This document shows, one piece after another, positions 1 to 6,058 of a stretch of DNA of 12,773 bases (its first letter is position 1; each line of letters starts with the position of its first letter). The notes under the pieces are model-generated. The model had not been told where the DNA came from. It ran no database searches and saw only the letters and a list, made by a program, of their open reading frames with translations. The position numbers and the translations under genes were made by a program. The stretch is from Hyphomicrobiaceae bacterium UBA4118 (GTDB lineage: Bacteria; Pseudomonadota; Alphaproteobacteria; Rhizobiales; Methyloligellaceae): the NCBI GenBank assembly GCA_002383105.1, contig DFXC01000020.1:1-12773 (forward strand). The letters are read 5' to 3'.

Positions 1-50
1 CGCTCACCACCCTGTTCAACACGGTCGCCACCGACCTCAAGCCGCAATAG
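1..50 (+). CDS. 3' end of an unidentified upstream gene (partial)
   Basis: An open frame entering from the left edge (codons in phase from base 3) encodes the last 15 residues LTTLFNTVATDLKPQ and stops at TAG 48-50. A hairpin follows 14 bases later, which fits a gene end. Fifteen residues are too few to name a family, so no function is proposed. Confidence 0.45.
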   Translation, partial: LTTLFNTVATDLKPQ

Positions 51-64
51 GCTTAGGCGACAGG

Positions 65-89
65 CGGGCCCAGCTCCGAGCTGGACCCG
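65..89 (+). terminator. possible intrinsic terminator hairpin after the partial gene
   Basis: Bases 65-75 and 79-89 form an 11-bp inverted repeat (arms cgggcccagct and agctggacccg) with one C-A mismatch and a 3-base CCG loop. The downstream tract is only weakly T-rich (cctcgttt, ending at 98), so termination is an inference. It sits between the gene ending at 50 and the DUF1007 gene starting at 230. A second short repeat, atgacg/cgtcat, lies at 100-118. Confidence 0.4.
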
Positions 90-229
90 GCCTCGTTTCA
101 TGACGGGCGCTACGTCATCGCTTCGCGTTACGCGCCGAGGCGGCGTGTGCCTTTGCCTCAGTGGCTAGCCGCCAATCCTCCACAATTCGCGCCTAGGAAA
201 GCTCACCTTTTCGAGGGGAGCTCAAAGCC

Positions 230-925
230 TTGCCGTCGCGGGGCGCACAAAGGCACCAACGTCTCCTGACGCTTCTCCTGGCGTTCGCGGGCTCGCTCGC
301 CCATGCACCAGCCGTTGTCGCCCATCCCCATGTCTGGGCGACCGTGCGTTCGGAGATCGTGCTAGACCCTAATCACAAGATCACCGGCATTCGCCATGCC
401 TGGACGTTCGATGAGTTCTACACCGCCATGGCGGTGGAGGGCCTCGACACCAACAAGGATGGCGTCTACTCGAAGGAGGAGCTCCAGCCCCTCGCCAAGG
501 TGAACGTCGAGTCGCTCAAGGACTTCGACTATTTCACCTTCGTGCATTACGAGGGCGAAGACGACAAGCTTCTCAAGCTGAAGCCGCCCGTCGACTATTG
601 GGTGGACTACGACAAGTCCCTGCTCACCTTGCACTTCACCCTGCCGCTCGAGACGCCGGCCGATCCGCACGGCAAGGCGGTGCAGGTCGATGTCTATGAT
701 CCTTCCTTCTTCGTCGCCTTCGGCTTTGCCACCGAGAAGCCGATCACATTGGCCGGCGCCGACACCAAAGGCTGCAGCGCCGACGTCACGCTGCCCGATC
801 CCGATACGTCGGCGGATGCCAAGGCCTTGACCGAGTCGTTCTTCAGCCAGCTTGGGCCGAACTCGAATTTCGGGTCGCAATTCGCCCAGACCGTGACGGT
901 GAAATGCAAGGACTCGCACCTATGA
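230..925 (+). CDS. DUF1007 family periplasmic protein, partner of NicO transporter
   Basis: A 231-residue secreted protein of the DUF1007 family, whose members are encoded beside NicO-type nickel/cobalt transporters; the biochemical role is not established, and a periplasmic metal-binding or delivery role is inferred. The start is TTG at 230, supported by GGGGAG at 215-220. Residues 1-31 form a signal peptide (hydrophobic 11-20, likely cleavage after VVA31), leaving the family's HPHVW motif (H32, H34) at or near the mature N-terminus. Residues 73-84, DTNKDGVYSKEE, match the canonical 12-residue EF-hand loop (D1, N3, D5, G6, E12). YDPSFFVAF (156-164) is another typical family segment. Two cysteines, C182 and C226, could form a disulphide. 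The 3' end overlaps the start of the transporter gene, so the two are probably translated together. Confidence 0.85.
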   Translation: MPSRGAQRHQRLLTLLLAFAGSLAHAPAVVAHPHVWATVRSEIVLDPNHKITGIRHAWTFDEFYTAMAVEGLDTNKDGVYSKEELQPLAKVNVESLKDFDYFTFVHYEGEDDKLLKLKPPVDYWVDYDKSLLTLHFTLPLETPADPHGKAVQVDVYDPSFFVAFGFATEKPITLAGADTKGCSADVTLPDPDTSADAKALTESFFSQLGPNSNFGSQFAQTVTVKCKDSHL

Positions 926-2067
926 GGAGCGTGACTGCCGATCTCGCCAGGGCCGTTCTGCTGGCTCTGCTTTCGCTGCTCCTTGTCAGCACCGTCGCTG
1001 AGGCTGAGCTGAAGCCGATCAGTCCATTCGCCGCCACCGAGGTCGCGCCCGCCCCGCCGTCAGCCTTCGCCCCGCCGACGGCCGCGCCGTTTCAGGCGCC
1101 AGGGCCGCTGGGTCGGCTCTTCGCCTGGGTCTTCGACCAGCAGCAGAGCCTGCAACGCATGCTCGCCACGAGCGTCAAGGGTCTCAAGACCGAGCATCCC
1201 ATGGGCGGCGCCCTCACCCTTGCCGCGCTCTCCTTCGCCTATGGCATCTTGCACGCCGTAGGTCCCGGGCACGGCAAGACCATCATCTCCTCTTACGTCG
1301 TCGCCAATGAGGAGACGGTCAGGCGCGGGGTAATCATCTCCTTCATCGCCGCAGGACTGCAGGCGCTGACCGCGGTCGCGCTGGTCAGCCTGCTGCTGTT
1401 TGGGCTCAACGCAAGCGGGCTCCAGGTCAATGCCTGGTCGAACCAGCTCGAAAGCCTAAGTTACGCGATGATCGCGCTGGTCGGCCTTTACTTGCTATCG
1501 ACCCAGCTCATCCGGCTCCTGCGCCGTTGGCGTGAGATCCCGACAGCTCAGGCCGCGCCGAACTCCGCCGCGCATCACGACGATCATCACCACCACGATC
1601 ACGCCCACGACCATCACGTCCACGACCATCACGGCGATCATCATCACGACCACCACGATGCGCATCACGGTCACCATCACGCGCCTGGAGAGGCCTGCGA
1701 CCATATCGTCGATGCGCGGGAGCTGGCGGGACCGTTCTCCTGGCGCAAGGTCATGGCCGTGGTGTTCTCGGTCGGCATCAGGCCCTGCACCGGCGCCATT
1801 CTCGTGCTCGTCTTTGCCGTCACCCAGGGCCTCTTCTGGGCGGGCGTGGCCGCGACCTTCGCCATGGCGCTCGGCACTGCCATCACCGTCGCGGCGCTGG
1901 CGACACTCGCGCTCGGCTCGCGCGAGCTTGCGCTCAAGCTCGGAGGCGCGAACAGCACCTGGGCCAACGCGGTCTGGACCACCTGCACCATCGGCGGCGC
2001 GACGATCATTCTCCTTTTCGGGGCGCTTCTATTTGCCGCCTCACTGGGGCCGGCACGGCCGTTCTGA
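922..2067 (+). CDS. NicO/RcnA-type nickel/cobalt (metal) transporter with His-rich loop
   Basis: A 381-residue polytopic inner-membrane protein of the NicO (nickel/cobalt efflux) superfamily. I chose ATG 922 over the in-frame ATG 904 because AAGGA at 908-912 is correctly spaced and the ATGA at 922-925 overlaps the DUF1007 stop. Residues 1-28 look like a signal sequence ending AEA, followed by a Pro/Ala-rich periplasmic stretch. The family signature HAVGPGHGK (about 111-119) lies in an early membrane helix and the second, GIRPCTGAIL (about 285-294), in a later one. Between them, residues 218-253 hold 23 His and 8 Asp in 36 residues, the metal-binding loop typical of RcnA-like exporters. Direction and metal (Ni, Co or Zn) cannot be read from the sequence. 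With the DUF1007 gene it forms a two-gene operon. Confidence 0.88.
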   Translation: MRSVTADLARAVLLALLSLLLVSTVAEAELKPISPFAATEVAPAPPSAFAPPTAAPFQAPGPLGRLFAWVFDQQQSLQRMLATSVKGLKTEHPMGGALTLAALSFAYGILHAVGPGHGKTIISSYVVANEETVRRGVIISFIAAGLQALTAVALVSLLLFGLNASGLQVNAWSNQLESLSYAMIALVGLYLLSTQLIRLLRRWREIPTAQAAPNSAAHHDDHHHHDHAHDHHVHDHHGDHHHDHHDAHHGHHHAPGEACDHIVDARELAGPFSWRKVMAVVFSVGIRPCTGAILVLVFAVTQGLFWAGVAATFAMALGTAITVAALATLALGSRELALKLGGANSTWANAVWTTCTIGGATIILLFGALLFAASLGPARPF

Positions 2068-2070
2068 GAA

Positions 2071-2178
2071 ATGCTCCGAGCCCGTTCGGGTCCGGACCCC
2101 GGCGATCTCGAAGCCTTCTCCGCCAAGATCATCGAGGAGGTGAGCGAGGGGCGCCACGAGCGCCGGGCAGTCGCCTGA
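2071..2178 (+). CDS. possible 35-residue small protein after the NicO gene
   Basis: An ATG at 2071, three bases past the transporter stop, opens a 35-codon frame ending at TGA 2176-2178. The predicted peptide has an Arg/Pro N-terminus and a short amphipathic helix (DLEAFSAKIIEEVSEG) followed by a basic tail. There is no clear ribosome binding site, so expression would rely on coupling to the transporter. I do not recognise a family. It could equally be a chance frame in GC-rich DNA or a decayed gene end. Confidence 0.25.
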   Translation: MLRARSGPDPGDLEAFSAKIIEEVSEGRHERRAVA

Positions 2179-2194
2179 TCGCGTTTTTTCGAGA

Positions 2195-2211
2195 GCGCAG
2201 GTTTTCTGCGC
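2195..2211. other. small perfect hairpin between NicO and peroxiredoxin genes
   Basis: gcgcag (2195-2200) and ctgcgc (2206-2211) pair perfectly around a gtttt loop. A run of six T (2184-2189) lies before rather than after it, so it is not a standard forward terminator. It falls in the 181-base leader of the peroxiredoxin gene (2179-2359); the rest of that leader is AT-richer around 2240-2258 and probably holds the promoter, although I cannot fix the -35 and -10. Confidence 0.25.
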
Positions 2212-2359
2212 CGGCACAGGTCCGGGAGACGGTCAAGCTAGAATGATATTTTCTTTTGTCGACCTGGATTGCGGCAGAATGGAACAGCATCCTACATTCA
2301 CTTAACGCGTGCAGCAGGTGGAGTTCTCCAGGCCACGCAAGCGAAAGGAGAGGGGTCAG

Positions 2360-3022
2360 ATGACACTGCAACTTGGCGAGATCGCCCCGGATTTCGAGGC
2401 CAACACGACGCAAGGCCGGATCCACTTCCATGAATGGCTCGGCAATTCCTGGGCCGTGCTGTTCTCGCATCCCAAGGACTTCACGCCGGTCTGCACCACC
2501 GAGCTTGGCTATATGGCCAAGATCAAGCCTGAGTTCGACAAGCGCGGGGTGAAGATCATCGGCCTCAGCGTCGATCCCGTTGACCGCCACGCCAAGTGGG
2601 CGGAGGACATCAAGGAGACGCAAGGCTTCGCGCCGAACTTCCCCATGATCGGCGATCCCGACCTGAAAATCTCGAAACTCTACGGCATGTTGCCGGCGAG
2701 CGCGTCGGGCAGCTCGGAGGGACGAACGCCCGCCGACAATCAGACGGTCCGCAATGTGTTCGTCATCGGCCCGGACAAGAAGATCAAGCTGATCCTGATC
2801 TATCCCATGACCACGGGGCGCAATTTCGACGAGGTGCTCCGCGTGATCGACTCCATGCAGCTGACTGCCAAGCATCGGGTGGCGACCCCGGCGAACTGGA
2901 AGGAAGGCGACGAGGTGATCATTGCCGGCTCGGTTTCCGACGAGGAGGCGAAAAAGATCTACCCTGATGGGTGGAAGTCGCCCCGGCCCTATATCCGGAT
3001 CGTGCCGCAGCCGCGGGGCTGA
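2360..3022 (+). CDS. 1-Cys peroxiredoxin (Prx6 type)
   Basis: A 220-residue thiol peroxidase that reduces hydrogen peroxide and organic peroxides in the cytoplasm. The start is ATG 2360, with a strong AAAGGAG at 2344-2350 nine bases upstream; an in-frame GTG at 2309 is rejected because it adds a basic, non-conserved extension. The AhpC/TSA thioredoxin fold spans about residues 5-135, with the peroxidatic centre HPKDFTPVCTTE and C45 as the catalytic cysteine. Residues 146 onward form the C-terminal domain of Prx6-type enzymes, starting with the conserved YPMTTGRNFDEVLRVIDS region. C45 is the only cysteine, so this is a true 1-Cys enzyme that needs an external thiol reductant. Length matches the family (about 215-225). 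It appears to be a single-gene transcript. Confidence 0.93.
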   Translation: MTLQLGEIAPDFEANTTQGRIHFHEWLGNSWAVLFSHPKDFTPVCTTELGYMAKIKPEFDKRGVKIIGLSVDPVDRHAKWAEDIKETQGFAPNFPMIGDPDLKISKLYGMLPASASGSSEGRTPADNQTVRNVFVIGPDKKIKLILIYPMTTGRNFDEVLRVIDSMQLTAKHRVATPANWKEGDEVIIAGSVSDEEAKKIYPDGWKSPRPYIRIVPQPRG

Positions 3023-3097
3023 CCGCAACGCCTGCCCGACTTTAGGCTTTGCCTTAGGGTGCCGCGACACCTGTCATAAATACGTAAGAAAAATCGG

Positions 3098-3126
3098 TTG
3101 GCGACCCTCGCTTCCTTCATGCTAAA
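3098..3126 (+). promoter_or_regulatory. candidate sigma-70-like promoter upstream of the 59-residue gene
   Basis: TTGGCG (3098-3103) and GCTAAA (3121-3126) are 17 bases apart, roughly matching an alphaproteobacterial housekeeping promoter (TTGAC-N17-TATA-like). It is followed ten bases later by a palindrome at 3136-3154. Both hexamers deviate from consensus, so this is only a candidate. Confidence 0.22.
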
Positions 3127-3135
3127 AGGGTGTGT

Positions 3136-3154
3136 ACGGATCATATCGGTCCGT
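3136..3154. promoter_or_regulatory. operator-like palindrome
   Basis: ACGGA (3136-3140) and TCCGT (3150-3154) are perfect inverted arms around a nine-base centre. The site lies just after the candidate -10 at 3121-3126 and 65 bases before the small gene at 3220, a position where a repressor could act. No regulator family is assigned. Confidence 0.22.
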
Positions 3155-3219
3155 GGATGACATCCAAGGAACTGGATCGGCGGTAGCCGGTCGGCCAGGA
3201 AATGCCGGGCAGGGGCTAG

Positions 3220-3399
3220 ATGTGTGATCCAAGCGGCTCAGACCCGTCCGGGCCCAGGGAAAGCTCACGTGAAGCCGCCAAACGCATCGCCGATCAGATC
3301 GCGCCTCTGATCCCGCTCGCGCGCGCTAAGGGATTTGACTTCCTCGCGTATTTGCTTGCCATGGCGCTTAAGGAATCGCGGCGGCTCTCCGGAGAGTAG
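3220..3399 (+). CDS. conserved small protein (59 residues), unknown function
   Basis: ATG 3220 (AGGGG at 3211-3215) to TAG 3397-3399 encodes 59 residues. After a Ser/Pro-rich, disordered N-terminus (1-16), residues 17-52 form a continuous predicted helix: REAAKRIADQIAPLIPLARA followed by KGFDFLAYLLAMALKES. The IAPLIPLAR-x-KG-x-DFLAYLL pattern resembles short conserved hypothetical proteins I associate with Rhizobiales genomes; that match is from memory. There is no signal peptide, and the moderately hydrophobic helix could mediate oligomer or protein contacts. The gene sits alone between the peroxiredoxin and Nudix genes, with gaps of 197 and 94 bases. A GC-poor third-position anomaly is not seen, so it looks native. 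Confidence 0.6.
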   Translation: MCDPSGSDPSGPRESSREAAKRIADQIAPLIPLARAKGFDFLAYLLAMALKESRRLSGE

Positions 3400-3493
3400 G
3401 GCGCGACGGCGCGACCTTCGCCCGAACCTGAAGCTCCCGATGGTCGTTAGGACGTGCAAGCTCCTCTCGGCGCAGCGATAGAGGCCGGCCGCC

Positions 3494-3919
3494 ATGGGAA
3501 TGCCGAAGACGCCCGCGCTTACGACCGATTGCGTCATTTATGACGGGGAGGGACGCGTGCTCCTCATTCGGCGCAAGAACGAGCCGTTCAAGGGCTGCTA
3601 CGCGCTTCCCGGCGGATTCGTCGATCTCGGCGAGACGGTGGAGGCGGCCTGCCGGCGCGAGGTGCTCGAGGAGGCCGGCATCGAAGTCGGCGAGCTGCGT
3701 CTCTTGGGGGTCTATTCGGACCCGCGCCGCGACCCGCGTGGTCACACCGTCAGCATCGCTTACCTTACCCTGTTGCCGAGGCCGCTTCCCCCGCGCGCCG
3801 GGTCCGATGCCGAGGCCGCCGAATGGGTCAAGAATTGGCGGAAGCTCAAGCTTGCCTTCGATCATGCGCAAATCCTCGAGGATGCCGGGAAGCTCGCCGG
3901 GAGGGGGCCGCAAGACTAG
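3494..3919 (+). CDS. Nudix hydrolase, ADP-ribose pyrophosphatase-like
   Basis: A 141-residue cytoplasmic Nudix hydrolase. The Nudix box G-x5-E-x7-REVLEEAGI is complete at residues 41-63 (G41, E47, R55, E56, E59, E60, G62), preceded by YALPGGF. The YSDPRRDPRGHTVSIAY segment at 74-90 is typical of the ADP-ribose pyrophosphatase-like branch, so hydrolysis of ADP-ribose or a related nucleoside diphosphate is likely but not proven. The start could be ATG 3494 or ATG 3500; GAGG at 3481-3484 favours 3494 only weakly. The gene ends 45 bases before the hemH start on the same strand, so the two may be cotranscribed. Length and motif are intact. Confidence 0.88.
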   Translation: MGMPKTPALTTDCVIYDGEGRVLLIRRKNEPFKGCYALPGGFVDLGETVEAACRREVLEEAGIEVGELRLLGVYSDPRRDPRGHTVSIAYLTLLPRPLPPRAGSDAEAAEWVKNWRKLKLAFDHAQILEDAGKLAGRGPQD

Positions 3920-3964
3920 GCGCTGAAGGGTGGATGCTCTATCTAAGCGGGGATGGAGCTCGCC

Positions 3965-5026
3965 ATGGACGACAGGGCGCAGAGCGGACGTTTTGCCTCG
4001 GAGCCGGAGCCGGCCGAAGCCCCTCCCTTGTCCGTGCGGGCGGGCAAGATCGGCGTCTTGCTCATCAATCTTGGCACGCCCGACGGCACCTCCTACTGGC
4101 CCATGCGCCGCTACCTCAAGGAGTTCCTGTCCGATCGCCGCGTAATTGAGACCAATCCTGCGCTTTGGTGGCTGATCCTGAACGGTGTCGTGCTGGTGAA
4201 GCGGCCGATCGCAAGCGGGGCGAAATACCGCTCGATCTGGAATGAAGAGCTCGACGAGTCGCCGCTCCGCACCATCACGCGGTGCCAGGCCGAGAAGGTC
4301 GCGGCCGCGCTCGCGACCTATCCAGAGGTCGTGGTCGATTGGGCCATGCGTTATGGCTCCCCTCCCATCGCTTCCCGCGTCGAGGCGCTTGTAAGCCAGG
4401 GCTGCGACCGGCTCCTCGCCTTCCCGCTCTATCCGCAATATGCGTCGGCGACGACGGCGACCGCCAACGACAAGGTCTTTGACACGCTGAAGACGCTCCG
4501 CGTGCAGCCCGCCATCCGCACGGTGCCGCCCTATCCCGACGACCCTGTCTATATCCAGGCGTTAGCGGACTCCATAAGGACTCATCTTGCGGCGCTCGAT
4601 TGGGAGCCCGAAGCGATCCTCGCCTCTTTTCATGGACTGCCTCAGTCCTATGTCGACAGAGGCGACCCCTATCAGGAGCAATGCGCGGAGACCACGGAGG
4701 CCTTGCGTGAAGCGCTGGGGCCGCTCGGCCCCAAGCTCAAGCTCACCTTCCAATCGCGGTTCGGCCGCGCCGAATGGCTTAAGCCCTATACCGACAAGAC
4801 GGTAGAGGCGCTGGCGCGGGAGGGCGTCAAGCGGATCGCCGTTGTCAGCCCGGGCTTTGCCGCCGATTGCGTCGAGACGGTCGAGGAGATCGCGGTAGAG
4901 AACAAGGAAATCTTCTTGGAGCATGGCGGCGAGGCGTTCAGCTACATCCCCTGTCTCAACGACAGCGATGAGGGCATCGGCGTGCTCGTCCATCTCATCG
5001 AGCGTGAGCTTGCGGGGTGGGTGTAG
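3965..5026 (+). CDS. hemH: ferrochelatase
   Basis: Inserts ferrous iron into protoporphyrin IX, the last step of protohaem synthesis, as a soluble or membrane-associated enzyme. The start ATG 3965 has GGAG at 3955-3958 six bases upstream, better placed than the upstream in-frame ATG 3953; this gives 353 residues. Both halves of the family are visible: IGVLLINLGTPDG near residue 29 and the signature SFHGLPQSYVDRGDPY at 221-236, with H223 as the expected metal-handling histidine. GFAADCVETVEEI (297-309) carries the conserved glutamate, about E304. The C-terminal YIPCLND segment is also typical. An N-terminal extension of about 25 polar residues is normal for alphaproteobacterial HemH. It lies downstream of the Nudix gene and is followed by two palindromic repeats that may end the transcript. 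Confidence 0.96.
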   Translation: MDDRAQSGRFASEPEPAEAPPLSVRAGKIGVLLINLGTPDGTSYWPMRRYLKEFLSDRRVIETNPALWWLILNGVVLVKRPIASGAKYRSIWNEELDESPLRTITRCQAEKVAAALATYPEVVVDWAMRYGSPPIASRVEALVSQGCDRLLAFPLYPQYASATTATANDKVFDTLKTLRVQPAIRTVPPYPDDPVYIQALADSIRTHLAALDWEPEAILASFHGLPQSYVDRGDPYQEQCAETTEALREALGPLGPKLKLTFQSRFGRAEWLKPYTDKTVEALAREGVKRIAVVSPGFAADCVETVEEIAVENKEIFLEHGGEAFSYIPCLNDSDEGIGVLVHLIERELAGWV

Positions 5027-5036
5027 ACGTGGGGGG

Positions 5037-5081
5037 CCTCATGCTTCGAGACGCACCCTTTGGGCGCTCCTCAGCATGAGG
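5037..5081. repeat. rhizobial intergenic palindrome, copy 1
   Basis: Perfect 9-bp inverted arms cctcatgct (5037-5045) and agcatgagg (5073-5081) enclose tcgagacgc...gcgctcctc. The sequence matches from memory a dispersed palindrome family common in Bradyrhizobium-like genomes. It begins 10 bases after the hemH stop and could fold as a hairpin in the mRNA. Confidence 0.7.
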
Positions 5082-5088
5082 GTTGACG

Positions 5089-5131
5089 CCTCATCCTGAG
5101 GCGCGAGCGAAGCGAGCCTCGAAGGGTGAGG
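5089..5131. repeat. rhizobial intergenic palindrome, copy 2 (inverted relative to copy 1)
   Basis: cctcatcctgaggc (5089-5102) and gcctcgaagggtgagg (5116-5131) form imperfect inverted arms around gcgagcgaagcga. Its reverse complement aligns with copy 1: both read CCTCA-n-n-CTTCGAG, then a variable GC-rich core, then CTCAG-x-ATGAGG (one extra base in this copy). The two are seven bases apart (5082-5088). Such elements often end or stabilise transcripts; here they separate hemH from the lipoprotein gene. Confidence 0.7.
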
Positions 5132-5146
5132 CGAGGGCAGGGGATC

Positions 5147-5464
5147 ATGAGCGCGCGTAGTCTGCTGCTCTTGGGCGTGAGGCTCATCCTTGCCGGCTGC
5201 GCCACGCCCATGGCCATGCGCGACATCAATGCGGTCAAGCCGAACTGCGCGCGCATCGACAAGCAGATCGCGGCCTTGGAAAAAGAGAAGGCGGAGAACG
5301 ACCAGAGGCTGCTCGCCGGCATCCAATCGGTCGCGCCCGCTCTTGCCGCCATCAATCTCGTCGCCGGCACCTATGGAAGGAACGTCGCCATCGCCACGGG
5401 CGAGTGGGCCGACACCATCGACCGCAAGCTCGCCGAGCTCAGGCGCGCCAAGAAGAAGTGCTGA
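5147..5464 (+). CDS. small lipoprotein of unknown function
   Basis: ATG 5147 (AGGGG at 5139-5143, GAGGG slightly upstream) encodes 105 residues; an earlier in-frame GTG at 5126 lies inside the palindromic repeat and is rejected. Residues 1-18 form a lipoprotein signal peptide with lipobox LAGC and lipidation cysteine C18; an arginine at position 12 within the hydrophobic stretch is unusual. The mature part is mostly helical: a charged, coiled-coil-prone segment (RIDKQIAALEKEKAENDQRL), a small-residue-rich middle (SVAPALAAINLVAGTYG), a second helix, and a lysine-rich end with a terminal cysteine. It resembles small rhizobial lipoproteins of unknown role, and I give no specific function. The next gene starts four bases after its stop, so the two form an operon. 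Confidence 0.72.
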   Translation: MSARSLLLLGVRLILAGCATPMAMRDINAVKPNCARIDKQIAALEKEKAENDQRLLAGIQSVAPALAAINLVAGTYGRNVAIATGEWADTIDRKLAELRRAKKKC

Positions 5465-5468
5465 TCTC

Positions 5469-5912
5469 ATGCGTGTCGTCGTCGCCGCAGCTTTGTGCTG
5501 GCTGTTGGGTCTGCTCGCGCCGCTGCCGGCTGAGGCCGCCGACACCGGTGCTGCGGGGAGCAGCGATGGGCTTTCGGCCTATGTCTCGGTTGCCGGAGCG
5601 CCGGGCGACGGGGAGCAGGCCCTTGCCGCCGCGCTCACGCGGCGCCTCTCTGCCATCGGCGTGAAAGAGGCCACCGCATTCGAGGCCAATGCCTACGACG
5701 TGCAAGGCACCGTGCGGGTGACGCCTGCCCCAGGGGGAAAAGAGACCGTCACCATCGTCTGGGTCGTATTCGGTCCGGACGGCAATCAGCTCGGCGTCAC
5801 CCGCCAAACCAAAGACGTCCGCAAAGGCTCCCTCGACAAGAGATGGGGGGGAGCTGCCGATGCGGCCGCCGAGGCAGCGGCCGGGGACATCGCGAAATTG
5901 CTGCCACGGTAG
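5469..5912 (+). CDS. secreted protein of unknown function
   Basis: ATG 5469, four bases after the lipoprotein stop, encodes 147 residues; the frame is open further upstream but only as a shadow of the lipoprotein gene. Residues 1-23 are a signal peptide with cleavage at AEA|ADT. The mature domain (about 30-147) has a strand-helix pattern: AYVSVAGAPGDG, then AALTRRLSAIGVKE, then YDVQGTVRVTPA, VTIVWVVFGPDGNQLG and a final helix rich in alanine (WGGAADAAAEAAAGDIAKLL). That ending recurs in rhizobial periplasmic or lipoprotein proteins I cannot name. Translation is probably coupled to the upstream gene, since its own binding site is weak (AAGAAG at 5450-5455). Envelope location is well supported; function is not. 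Confidence 0.75.
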   Translation: MRVVVAAALCWLLGLLAPLPAEAADTGAAGSSDGLSAYVSVAGAPGDGEQALAAALTRRLSAIGVKEATAFEANAYDVQGTVRVTPAPGGKETVTIVWVVFGPDGNQLGVTRQTKDVRKGSLDKRWGGAADAAAEAAAGDIAKLLPR

Positions 5913-5933
5913 GGCGCTGGCGCCCGAGGCAGC
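5900..5933 (+). terminator. possible two-tier terminator hairpin
   Basis: Outer arms gctgcc (5900-5905) and ggcagc (5928-5933) enclose an inner perfect repeat gggcgc (5912-5917) / gcgccc (5920-5925). The structure begins inside the last codons of the secreted-protein gene and is followed by ggctcttatatt, which is T-rich for this genome. It may end the 5147-5912 transcript before the SPFH gene. Confidence 0.35.
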
Positions 5934-6058
5934 GGCTCTTATATTCGCCGCCTGGTGCACCCATCTATTGGCTGCCGCGAGGAAGGCTAGCGAACGAGAC
6001 TGAACCAAGAACTGACTAGCCAGACAAATCGCTCGTGACACCCCTCTGGAGGGCGCCA

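Noticed and set aside
51..229. Metal-sensing riboswitch in the leader of the DUF1007 gene
   Set aside because: The leader has several short stems (for example gaggc/gcctc at 137-159) but nothing matching the conserved core of the NiCo riboswitch that I can identify.
2150..2189. Stem ggcgc/gcgcc (2150-2164) plus T6 tract (2184-2189) as a terminator
   Set aside because: The T tract is 20 bases beyond the stem, too far for intrinsic termination, and no stem directly abuts it.
2281..2304. GGAAC at 2281-2285 as a general stress (EcfG) promoter for the peroxiredoxin
   Set aside because: The required CGTT at 16-17 bases is absent; only CTTAA at 15 bases is found. A similar GGAAC near 3169 also lacks a good -10.
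2129..3070. 313-codon open frame on the minus strand opposite the peroxiredoxin gene
   Set aside because: It is fully antisense to a gene with intact catalytic motifs, has an Arg/His/Leu-heavy composition and shows no recognisable domain. It arises from GC-rich third positions.
3265..3537. 90-codon minus-strand frame between the peroxiredoxin and Nudix genes
   Set aside because: It is antisense to the better-supported 59-residue forward gene and runs into the Nudix start; no family pattern is visible.
3368..4438. 356-codon minus-strand frame over the Nudix and hemH genes
   Set aside because: Composition is typical of antisense shadow, and both genes beneath it have clear family signatures.
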